From: Alphaproteobacteria bacterium
GTDB lineage: Bacteria > Pseudomonadota > Alphaproteobacteria > DAOWDM01
Assembly (NCBI GenBank): GCA_030639035.1
Contig: DAOWDM010000101.1
Location: 1 to 13,088, forward strand
Direction of reading: 5' to 3'
DNA length: 13,088 nucleotides
The notes beneath the pieces were generated by a model that was not told the DNA's origin, made no database searches, and saw only the letters and a program-made list of their open reading frames with translations. The translations under genes and the position numbers were made by a program. The number at the start of each line of letters is the position of its first letter. The first letter of the stretch is position 1. Of the stretch, positions 7,191 through 13,088 are shown one piece after another.

Positions 7191-7494
7191 GTTGGCTATG
7201 TTCTATTTCAAAGTGCTGTGATTTTTTGAGTGTGGCTAGAGTCTATCTGTTTTATATGAAATCACTTTATCTTTGGCTATGCTCCATAATAGTAGTGCTT
7301 TTAAAATACCACCGTCATTCTGAGGAGCACAGCTTTGTTGAGAATCTCATTAAGAATGTACAAGCAGAAGTGAGATTGCCACGTCGCTAACGCTCCTCGC
7401 AATGACGTATTGGTGGTGGAAGAGCTTTATTCTCATTGCATAGAAATCGGTCAGACAGCAACACTATTGTATAACATAGCTAAAAACTAAACGT
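7191..7494. other. Gene-free stretch between the terminator and metF
   Basis: I see no gene here on either strand. From 7309 to 7418 it holds the largest palindromic element of the window. Before that is a short block, CTAGAGTCTATCTGTTT (7236-7252), which recurs with one mismatch at 10192-10208. TTGGCTATG occurs twice (7192-7200 and 7273-7281), each followed by a similar T/C-rich and AGTGCT-containing stretch, which looks like an imperfect direct repeat of about 30 bases. Bases 7419-7494 are A/T-rich and contain nothing I can name. Confidence 0.6.
7309..7418. repeat. Large dispersed palindromic element (about 110 bases)
   Basis: The ends CCACC (7309-7313) and GGTGG (7414-7418 or in register with it) are complementary. 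Inside them GTCATT (7314-7319) pairs with AATGAC (7401-7406), and GAGGAGC (7322-7328) pairs with GCTCCTC (7392-7398), separated only by a two-base mismatch. Further in, GAGAATCTCATT (7340-7351) and GTGAGATTGCC (7370-7380) continue a weaker pairing. The element lies downstream of metF, so on the minus strand it would form a long hairpin after that gene's stop. It has no open reading frame and no terminal structure of a known insertion sequence. It resembles small non-autonomous palindromic repeats found in many bacterial chromosomes. Confidence 0.8.
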
Positions 7495-8415
7495 CTAAGG
7501 GCGTACGCCGAGAACGTGGCAGATAGCGTAGACTAAGTCTGCCCTGTTCAGTGTATAGAAATGGAAATCTCTAATTCCATCTGAAGCCAGCGTACGGCAC
7601 TGTTCAATAGCGACCGTTGCAGCTATTAGTTTTCTTGTGATTGGATCGTCATCAAGCCCATCAAATAGCTCGTGCATCCATTTTGGGATAGTGGTGTTGC
7701 TTCTATTGGCAAAACCTACAATTTGCTTAAAGTTTGTAACAGGAAGAATCCCTGGAATAACAGGAATTGTAATGCCAGCTTTATCGATTCTATCCATAAA
7801 TCGGTGGTAAATATCCATGTCGAAAAAGAACTGGGTTATAGCCCTGCTTGCCCCTGCATCAATTTTACGCTTTAGATTATCCATGTCAAAATCAGCACTA
7901 GGAGCATCGGGGTGAGTCTCGGGATACGCTGCTACACTTATATCAAAATCACCTATTCTTTTGATGCCTTTAATCAAATCAACTGCATAAGCATAACCAT
8001 CTGAACGAGGAGTGTATTTGCCCGAATTTTCAGGAGCGTCCCCTCGCAAAGCAACAATATGCTTAATACCTGTATTTTTGTATTCATGTATGATTTTATC
8101 GATTTCTTTTCTGGAGGCATCAACACAAGTAAGGTGTGCTGCTGGCTCTAAAGACGTTTCTTTTTTTATCCGCACCACTGTATCGTGAGTTCGCTCTCTT
8201 GTAGCTCCTCCTGCTCCATATGTAACAGATACGAAATCGGGTTTTAGAAACTCCAATCTTTTTATACTATTCCAAAGAGACTCGTTCATTTTTTCTGTTT
8301 TGGGAGGAAAAAATTCGAACGATACTTTAACAGGAGTTGAAAGACTGGAAATAATAGGCAGCATTTTACTAGAATGAAGCATTTCTCGTGTATTAGATAA
8401 AATATTAGAACTCAC
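7495..8415 (-). CDS. metF: 5,10-methylenetetrahydrofolate reductase
   Basis: A 306-residue FAD enzyme with a TIM-barrel fold. It reduces methylene-THF to methyl-THF, the methyl donor for methionine synthesis. Visible signatures are SFEFFPPKT with the catalytic-type Glu34, SVTYGAGG (63-70), HLTCVD (93-98), the ALRGDAP loop, AAYPETHP, and the TQFFFD strand. The C-terminus FHFYTLNRADLVYAICHVLGV is typical of short bacterial MetF. The start is uncertain. The longest frame begins with GTG at 8415, with a GGGG stretch eight bases upstream. ATG codons at 8382 and 8364 would remove 11 or 17 residues that precede the conserved region and look poorly conserved. The gene is transcribed divergently from mlaA across about 250 bases and stands alone, with no methionine synthase nearby. 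Confidence 0.95.
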   Translation of the reverse strand: MSSNILSNTREMLHSSKMLPIISSLSTPVKVSFEFFPPKTEKMNESLWNSIKRLEFLKPDFVSVTYGAGGATRERTHDTVVRIKKETSLEPAAHLTCVDASRKEIDKIIHEYKNTGIKHIVALRGDAPENSGKYTPRSDGYAYAVDLIKGIKRIGDFDISVAAYPETHPDAPSADFDMDNLKRKIDAGASRAITQFFFDMDIYHRFMDRIDKAGITIPVIPGILPVTNFKQIVGFANRSNTTIPKWMHELFDGLDDDPITRKLIAATVAIEQCRTLASDGIRDFHFYTLNRADLVYAICHVLGVRP

Positions 8416-8513
8416 TTGTTTGCCCCAGTTGTCGAAAAATATACAGTCTCATTATAAGAAAAGTTAATATCACATACAGAAGTCAAATTGTTGATTATAT
8501 TTACGTGATATTT

Positions 8514-8545
8514 TTGCAACACACATGAAGTTAGAATTGTATAAT
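8514..8545 (+). promoter_or_regulatory. Candidate promoter in the metF-mlaA intergenic region
   Basis: TATAAT at 8540-8545 is a perfect -10 hexamer, with TTGCAA (8514-8519) as a possible but too distant -35 (20 bases). It would produce an mlaA leader of about 115 bases. The rest of the 250-base gap is A/T-rich, has several alternative TATA-like stretches nearer to mlaA, and shows no clear riboswitch or operator. No S-adenosylmethionine riboswitch fold is evident before metF. Confidence 0.25.
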
Positions 8546-8666
8546 AGGCACAATCGAGCTTGGTTATTTATATTCTATTGTGTTGCTATATATTTTGATA
8601 CTATAAATATTGAGAAATATTATTTTTAGAAAAACTAAAGAGAGCTTCTAGGTTGGAAATGCTAAT

Positions 8667-9506
8667 ATGGTAGCAACAAAGACAAAGACTTTTGCATTGC
8701 TATTAGCTGTGGTTTTTATTTTAGGAAACCTGACAGGCTGTGCCGTTGCACCAAAAGACGATACGGAAGCTTTGGCAGAGTTCAAGGAAACTAATGACCC
8801 TCTAGAGCCTACAAACAGGGCAATTTTTGCATTTAATAAAATTATTGATACGATTGTTGTAAAACCTGTTGCTCGTGGCTACCGTTTGGCAACTCCGCAA
8901 TTCGCTCGTAATGGCGTAAATAATCTATTATCGAATCTTTCTTCTCCTGTTGTGTTTGCAAATGATGTTTTGCAGTGGAAACTAAAAGAATCGGGGGAAA
9001 CACTAGGACGTTTTGTTCTTAATTCTACAGTAGGCATCGCTGGTCTTTTCGATGTAGCGACTGAAATGGGAATACCTAAGCATAAAGAAGATTTTGGGCA
9101 GACTTTGGCTGTTTGGGGTGTTGGAGAAGGACCTTATATTGTGTTTCCTTTTGTAGGACCTACAAATCCAAGAGATATTGCTGGCGAAGCTGTAGATTTC
9201 TTTCTTGACCCATTCAACTATATCGTAAATCATACAGACAAAGAAACTCTTGAAAATGCAGGATATGTTCGTGCAGGCATGAGAGTCGTTGCAAAACGAG
9301 AAAAAATGCTTGACCCTATAGATGACCTTGAGCGTAATTCTGTAGATTTCTATGTTACAATGCGTAGCTTTTACAGGCAGTACCGTAATGGATTGATAAA
9401 AGACGGAGCTACAACAGAAGAAATCGAAGATGAATTTGATGATTTCGATTTTTCTGAAAATGAAAGTATTGTCGAAAACAAACTAGCTTCCATAGAATAT
9501 GAATAA
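8667..9506 (+). CDS. mlaA: Outer-membrane phospholipid-asymmetry lipoprotein MlaA (VacJ)
   Basis: A 279-residue lipoprotein whose signal peptide ends in LTGC, with lipidated Cys25. MlaA forms a ring in the inner leaflet of the outer membrane and removes mislocalised phospholipids from the outer leaflet, passing them to MlaC. Family hallmarks are NDPLEPTNRAIFAFN (43-57), the NGVNNLLSNLSSP helix, LGRFVLNSTVG, KEDFGQTLAVWGVG, and GPYIVFPFVGPTNPRD. The tail (about 245-279) is very acidic. GGTTGGAA sits nine bases before the ATG. It is followed at once by mlaC, the usual alphaproteobacterial arrangement, while the inner-membrane MlaFED transporter is not in the window. Confidence 0.95.
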   Translation: MVATKTKTFALLLAVVFILGNLTGCAVAPKDDTEALAEFKETNDPLEPTNRAIFAFNKIIDTIVVKPVARGYRLATPQFARNGVNNLLSNLSSPVVFANDVLQWKLKESGETLGRFVLNSTVGIAGLFDVATEMGIPKHKEDFGQTLAVWGVGEGPYIVFPFVGPTNPRDIAGEAVDFFLDPFNYIVNHTDKETLENAGYVRAGMRVVAKREKMLDPIDDLERNSVDFYVTMRSFYRQYRNGLIKDGATTEEIEDEFDDFDFSENESIVENKLASIEYE

Positions 9507-9534
9507 TAGTCATTTAAAAACGAAAAGAAATAAA

Positions 9535-10185
9535 ATGAAAACAGTGCGTTTTTTTATAGTTCTTATTTTTTCAATATTTTTTGCTTTCAGCGTTCCTTCC
9601 GCATCTGCGAATGAAAAGACTGCTATTGATTTTGTAAAAGAATTATCTGACAAGGCAATTAGTAATGTTGTTAATGCAGATGTTGATAATGCAGAGAAAA
9701 CCAAACGTTTTCGCAAACTTTTTGAAGAAGCAGCAGACATTCCGACAATCGGACGTTTCGTGCTTGGTCGTCATTGGCGTAAAGCAACAAAAAAAGAAAG
9801 AACCAGCTTCATAAAAGCCTTTAAAGAAATTGTCGTTTTATCTTGGTCAAGACGTTTTGATGATTATGCAGTGCAAACCATTGAATTTATAAACACAAGA
9901 GAAACAGGAAGAAAAGAACAGGTTTATGTTGAAAGCAAGGTCATTCAAAACACTGGAGACATTGTAAATGTTGACTGGCGATTACGCAAAAAAAACGATG
10001 CATATAAAATTATTGATATTAACATTGCAAGTGCAAGCATGGCTTTAACGTACAAAAAAGAATACAGTTCTGTCATTAAAAACACAGGTAAAGGTGTAAA
10101 AGGGCTGATAGAAACGTTGGAGAAAAAAATAACTCAGATGATAGAAGAAGAACAGAGTAAAACATCTGCAGCACACACAGAATAG
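9535..10185 (+). CDS. mlaC: Periplasmic phospholipid-binding protein MlaC (Ttg2-type)
   Basis: A 216-residue exported protein. The signal peptide is a hydrophobic stretch ending in VPSASA, with cleavage predicted before NEK. The mature protein has the MlaC pattern: an N-terminal helical part (FVKELSDKAISNVV), RFRKLFEEAADIPTIGRFVLGRHWRKAT, an F-KEIVVLSWSRRFDDYA helix, then strands ending in VNVDWRLRKKNDAYKIIDINI, where the fold closes the lipid pocket. MlaC shuttles phospholipid between MlaA and the inner-membrane MlaFED complex. The start is a choice: ATG 9535 gives a normal signal peptide, whereas ATG 9499 overlaps the mlaA stop by eight bases and adds 12 polar residues. Neither has a strong ribosome site, so translational coupling to mlaA is likely. 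HpnM of hopanoid clusters is a close relative, but the mlaA neighbour favours MlaC. Confidence 0.92.
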   Translation: MKTVRFFIVLIFSIFFAFSVPSASANEKTAIDFVKELSDKAISNVVNADVDNAEKTKRFRKLFEEAADIPTIGRFVLGRHWRKATKKERTSFIKAFKEIVVLSWSRRFDDYAVQTIEFINTRETGRKEQVYVESKVIQNTGDIVNVDWRLRKKNDAYKIIDINIASASMALTYKKEYSSVIKNTGKGVKGLIETLEKKITQMIEEEQSKTSAAHTE

Positions 10186-10260
10186 CAATTACTAGACTCT
10201 ATCTGTTTGAATTGGATAATCCTGAAAAGCACCCATGCTATCGTACTTATAAACTTAATA

Positions 10261-10343
10261 GTTATGCTGAACTTGTTTGTGAGAATCTTATTGGAACGGT
10301 ATTATAAAAGTGAGATTGTCTTAGCGATGTTCTCAATGACAGC
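10261..10343. repeat. Degenerate palindromic element overlapping the end of ldcA
   Basis: This is a decayed copy of the element at 7309. GTTATGCTGA (10261-10270) corresponds to GTCATTCTGA. GTGAGAATCTTATT (10280-10293) matches TTGAGAATCTCATT of the other copy, AAAGTGAGATTGTC (10307-10320) matches GAAGTGAGATTGCC, and TCTCAATGAC (10331-10340) matches the CTCGCAATGAC end. Its right end runs into the last three codons and the TGA stop of ldcA (10333-10335 on the minus strand). The element also fills most of the gap after mlaC, where no intrinsic terminator is seen. Confidence 0.7.
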
Positions 10344-11211
10344 TGTAAATAACATCTGTATCAATTGCAACTTTTTTTCCGATTGGAAGAACATATCTGT
10401 CAGCTCCATGACCGTATTTTATGTCGCTTATTACTGGCTTGTTAATATATGAGGCTGTTTCTTTGATTACCTGTTCTACAGTTCCATCTGTAGAATCTTT
10501 TGCTGTGCAGTCTTTGAATTGTCCAAATATCACTCCAGAGACTTTTTCAAATACTCCAGCAAGTTTTAACTGAGTCAACATTCGGTCGATTTTGTAAGGC
10601 TCTTCTTTTACATCTTCTAGCAACAAAACAGCCCCTTCAACGTCAGGCATATATGGAGTTCCAAGCAAGGATACGACCAAGGAAAGACAGCCTCCTATAA
10701 GGATTCCCTCTGCTTTTCCTTTTTTTAAGCAAGTTAGATTGTTTATAGAAAAAGGTTTGTCTTGAAAAAAATTCCATAAAGATTCTTCTATCAAAGGTGA
10801 AAGCTGTCCAGTTTTTAAATCATTACAAACCGTCATTCCTGTAAAACTCGGCAGTCCTGCACGAGCTAACAACGCTAATTGCAAGGCAGTAGAATCACTA
10901 AAACCAACGAATATTTTTTTGTTTTGCCTGATAATATCATAGTCGAGTAAGTCTAGTATTCTTGCACTTCCGTAACCTCCACGGGCTGTGAAAATGGCTT
11001 TTACTTCATCATCAGCAAAAAGCTTCATCAAAGCATCTGCCCGAGCTTCATCTGAACCTGCAAGGAATCTTTCTTTGGAATAAATGTTTTCTGAAAATTT
11101 TACCCTATAGCCTTTTGATTCAAAGTACGAAACAGGCTTTTCAAGGCTTTCTGTTTCAAGCCAGCTTGACGGAGCACAAATTCCTATGACATCGCCTTTT
11201 TGCAAAACCAT
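10333..11211 (-). CDS. ldcA: LD-carboxypeptidase (peptidase family S66)
   Basis: A 292-residue cytoplasmic serine peptidase. It removes the terminal D-Ala from murein tetrapeptide, giving the tripeptide that can be reused. The S66 triad is visible: nucleophile Ser105 in VGFSDST, Glu199 in LLLEDVKEEPYKIDRML, and His268 in YGHGADRYVLP. The N-terminus GDVIGICAPSS and the TARGGYGSARILDLLDYD segment (75-92) are also characteristic. No signal peptide is present, as expected. The ATG overlaps the stop of the preceding ligase (TAATG), so translation is coupled. The last residues, YSCH and the stop, lie in the end of a palindromic element, which may have changed the original C-terminus. Together with the ligase it suggests murein recycling. 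Confidence 0.93.
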   Translation of the reverse strand: MVLQKGDVIGICAPSSWLETESLEKPVSYFESKGYRVKFSENIYSKERFLAGSDEARADALMKLFADDEVKAIFTARGGYGSARILDLLDYDIIRQNKKIFVGFSDSTALQLALLARAGLPSFTGMTVCNDLKTGQLSPLIEESLWNFFQDKPFSINNLTCLKKGKAEGILIGGCLSLVVSLLGTPYMPDVEGAVLLLEDVKEEPYKIDRMLTQLKLAGVFEKVSGVIFGQFKDCTAKDSTDGTVEQVIKETASYINKPVISDIKYGHGADRYVLPIGKKVAIDTDVIYSCH

Positions 11212-12581
11212 TATTTAATATTCTCAAGAATGTTTTTTGCAAAGTCAGTCAGAGTATCATCTCTTGCACCCATAATAACGATTCTATCTTTTGCTTTTGC
11301 ATTTTTTACCAGATAATCAGCTATGTCGTTTCTTGTCTCAAAAAACACAGCATTTCTGCCGTTTTTCTTTACGTCATTAATTATATCAGCAGAGGATATG
11401 TCTTTATTGGTAGTTCCTCCTGCATAAAAAATCTCAGGCATTAACAGGCAGTCATCACCAGAAAGCCCTTTGGAAAAAGACTGAACCAGTCCTTTGCGTA
11501 AAAACTTTGTAGGCTTAAAACCATGAGGCTGATACATCACCAAAAGCCGTCCGTCATGCTCTTTTAAAGTCTCAAGACTTGCTGCAATTTTATCTGGATT
11601 ATGAGCGAAATCATCAATAACTGTAACGTTGTTTTTTATTCCAACAAGCTCCATACGGCGACGGATTCCCTTAAAGCTTTTTAATGCTTCAATGCTGTCT
11701 TCAAAAGAAATCCCCAGCATTTTAGCTGTCGCAATAGCAGCCAGTGCATTTGATACATTATATCTGCCCGAGACTTGCAGTTTTGCATTTATGCCATAAA
11801 CATTAAAAGAAACCCCTCCGACAATAGGCTTTATATCAACAGCTCTAATATCTGCATTAGGATTTTCAATTCCAAAGGTAAGCGTTCTTGGATTTATTGA
11901 GACAAGCTCAACAGCTTCGGGACAATCAACATTTATAACAGTTCCGCAATCTGCTTTTTTTACAAAATCGGAAAACAGCGGACGCAGTTCTTCTATAGGC
12001 TTATGGTCAAGAGTAATGTTTGTAACAACGGACACAAACGGATTGTAATGCTCAATAGAACCATCGCTTTCATCTGCTTCTATTACACAATACTCACCAT
12101 TTCCAGTAAGGCAGTTTCCAAGTCCTACACCAGAAACATTCAGCATTACACCGCCATTTATTACTACAGGTGATTTTTCACAAGTCTGGAGTATATGCCC
12201 GACCATTCCTGTAACGGTAGATTTCCCGCTTGTTCCGCCTATGGCTATGCCTTTGTATTTATGGAAAATTTCAGCCAGCAGTTCTGAGCGTTTTATAATT
12301 TTTATTCCAAGTTCAACAGCTTTTTTAACGTCTGGAATTTTCTCTTCAATAGCAGAGGAAACAACTAAAAAATCAACAGAAGAATCAACTCCAGAACCGT
12401 CTTGAGCAAACAGCTTTATTTCCTGCTGTGTGAGATTTTCAAATAAGGCACGGTTTTTATTCTGGTCATAGCTTCTGTCAGAACCGCACACTATACAGTC
12501 TTGACGGGAAAGCACTTGAGCCAAAGGACTCATTCCAGAACCGCCTATGCCACAGAAAAAATATTTTTTAAGCTTATTCAT
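11211..12581 (-). CDS. Mur ligase family protein, MurC/Mpl-like, with atypical ATP-binding motifs
   Basis: A 456-residue three-domain Mur ligase. The N-terminal UDP-binding domain opens with FFCGIGGSGMSPLAQVL (8-24). The central ATPase has the P-loop GGTSGKST (115-122), Mg-binding Glu171 in EADESDG, and the conserved His193 in TNITLDH. The C-terminal domain has GRYNVSNAL (262-270), RRRMEL (297-302) and DDFAHNP (313-319). MurC and E. coli Mpl (also about 457 residues) read GTHGKTT and DD(Y/F)xHHP at these places. Here Ser replaces His in the P-loop and Asn replaces a His, closer to MurD, MurE or cyanophycin synthetase wording. It is therefore a divergent group. The partner ldcA makes tripeptide, which argues for an Mpl-like recycling ligase, but L-Ala addition to UDP-MurNAc (MurC) cannot be excluded. 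The gene shares TAATG overlaps with both the upstream dCMP deaminase and the downstream ldcA. Confidence 0.85.
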   Translation of the reverse strand: MNKLKKYFFCGIGGSGMSPLAQVLSRQDCIVCGSDRSYDQNKNRALFENLTQQEIKLFAQDGSGVDSSVDFLVVSSAIEEKIPDVKKAVELGIKIIKRSELLAEIFHKYKGIAIGGTSGKSTVTGMVGHILQTCEKSPVVINGGVMLNVSGVGLGNCLTGNGEYCVIEADESDGSIEHYNPFVSVVTNITLDHKPIEELRPLFSDFVKKADCGTVINVDCPEAVELVSINPRTLTFGIENPNADIRAVDIKPIVGGVSFNVYGINAKLQVSGRYNVSNALAAIATAKMLGISFEDSIEALKSFKGIRRRMELVGIKNNVTVIDDFAHNPDKIAASLETLKEHDGRLLVMYQPHGFKPTKFLRKGLVQSFSKGLSGDDCLLMPEIFYAGGTTNKDISSADIINDVKKNGRNAVFFETRNDIADYLVKNAKAKDRIVIMGARDDTLTDFAKNILENIK

Positions 12582-13021
12582 TAAACAGCATCAAGCTCTA
12601 CATTTGTTTCTTTGAACATTGCAGCGGCTATTTCGCTACTGGTTTGCCATGAAGCTCTTAGCTGATTGTCTCCTTTGACAACTACCCGCTTGATGCCTGA
12701 CTGAATAATTGCCCTTGCACAATCAGAACAAGGCACGTGAGTTACATAAATAGTGCAGTTATCAAGAGAAACACCAGTATAGCAAGCGTTATAAATAGCG
12801 TTGCGTTCTGCGTGTTCTGTAAAATCATATTTGACTGGTCTTTCGTGTCTTTCATCAATGTCGTCATTAACGCCTCGTGGGAAACCATTATAACCCATAG
12901 CACGAATTTCTTTTTTTGAACCAACGACAACAGCTCCAACTTGAGTAGAGCGGTCTTTTGACCATGAAGCAACTAATGTAGCTACTTCAAGAAAACGCTT
13001 GTCCCATTTTTTATCTATCAT
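12581..13021 (-). CDS. dCMP deaminase family protein
   Basis: A 146-residue zinc-dependent cytidine/deoxycytidylate deaminase. It is predicted to convert dCMP to dUMP for thymidylate synthesis. Zinc and catalytic residues are His70 and Glu72 in EHAERNA, and Cys98 and Cys101 in VPCSDC. The substrate-side GYNGFPRGVND segment (43-53) and KWDKRFLEVATLVASWSKDRSTQVGA at the N-terminus match bacterial dCMP deaminases. The start is ATG 13021. A TTG at 13081 would add 20 residues unlike the family and would overlap the end of what looks like the previous gene. The ribosome site is weak (TGGA). The stop overlaps the ATG of the Mur ligase (TAATG). Why a pyrimidine enzyme leads a cell-wall pair is not obvious; it may be simple operon sharing. 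Confidence 0.9.
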   Translation of the reverse strand: MIDKKWDKRFLEVATLVASWSKDRSTQVGAVVVGSKKEIRAMGYNGFPRGVNDDIDERHERPVKYDFTEHAERNAIYNACYTGVSLDNCTIYVTHVPCSDCARAIIQSGIKRVVVKGDNQLRASWQTSSEIAAAMFKETNVELDAV

Positions 13022-13040
13022 TTGTTTTTCCAGTCTTATG

Positions 13041-13088
13041 TTAACCGCCCATACTGCTTGTAATCTGTTCCTGCATTTCAAATGTTCC
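13041..13088 (-). CDS. C-terminal end of an upstream gene, entering from the right edge (unidentified)
   Basis: On the minus strand the frame from 13088 reads GTFEMQEQITSSMGG and stops with TAA at 13041-13043. That is 19 bases before the ATG of the deaminase, a normal spacing inside an operon. Only 15 residues are visible, too few to identify, and the call rests on frame, position and plausible composition. If real, the dCMP deaminase-ligase-ldcA group is part of a longer operon whose promoter lies outside the window. Confidence 0.4.
   Translation of the reverse strand, partial: GTFEMQEQITSSMGG

Noticed and set aside
7309..7418. CRISPR array or tRNA in the repeat-rich gap
   Set aside because: There are no regularly spaced identical repeats, and the palindrome forms one long hairpin and not a cloverleaf.
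8416..8666. SAM or cobalamin riboswitch ahead of metF
   Set aside because: The leader visible on the metF strand is A/T-rich and shows no conserved riboswitch core or attenuator hairpin.
10207..10452. Plus-strand frame of 81 codons after mlaC
   Set aside because: It runs through a palindromic repeat and the antisense of ldcA, and its composition is hydrophobic without a recognisable domain.
12581..13081. TTG start at 13081 for the dCMP deaminase
   Set aside because: It adds 20 residues not seen in the family, and another frame in the same bases looks like the end of an upstream gene. ATG 13021 is better.

Overview
The window is AT-rich chromosomal DNA from a Gram-negative bacterium. The outer-membrane genes mlaA and mlaC lie side by side, and there are two lipoprotein signal peptides besides that of MlaA. 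The peptidoglycan-recycling type genes fit the same picture. The OmpA-type lipoprotein with its long N-terminal region, the short MetF ending in an FHFYTLNRADL-type tail, and the MurC-like ligase resemble what I know from alphaproteobacteria. A low-GC, possibly host-associated or uncultured alphaproteobacterium is my best guess, but it rests on protein resemblance and not on a marker gene. No rRNA, tRNA, CRISPR array, phage gene or transposase is visible.

Layout, left to right. Positions 1-891 (minus strand) hold a small exported cysteine-containing protein followed by the N-terminal half of a pirin. Positions 1052-4583 (plus strand) hold a membrane pyrophosphatase (hppA), a membrane-anchored methyltransferase-like protein and a lipoprotein alpha/beta hydrolase. 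An OmpA-family lipoprotein (4697-5518, minus) converges on the hydrolase and diverges from rlmN (5641-6714, plus). A 69-residue hypothetical protein follows at 6855-7064, then a structured stretch that ends in a strong intrinsic terminator at 7157-7190. metF (7495-8415, minus) diverges from mlaA-mlaC (8667-10185, plus). The right end is a tightly coupled minus-strand operon: the tail of an unidentified gene, dCMP deaminase, a MurC/Mpl-like ligase and LD-carboxypeptidase. Its last two junctions are both TAATG overlaps.

Functional links. MlaA and MlaC belong to retrograde phospholipid transport that keeps the outer membrane asymmetric. LdcA trims murein tetrapeptide to tripeptide, and Mpl-type ligases re-attach tripeptide to UDP-MurNAc, so the right-hand operon suggests cell-wall recycling. 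The ligase has nucleotide-binding motifs unlike canonical MurC or Mpl, so its exact substrate is open. HppA uses pyrophosphate from biosynthesis to pump ions, and its residues indicate the K+-dependent class.

The most unusual non-coding feature is a family of dispersed imperfect palindromes with termini like GTCATTCT...AATGAC. There are four copies (about 3118, 4591, 7309 and 10261), in spaces between genes, and one supplies the stop codon of ldcA. No clearly new multi-gene defence or biosynthetic system is evident; most of the window is ordinary housekeeping and envelope genes.
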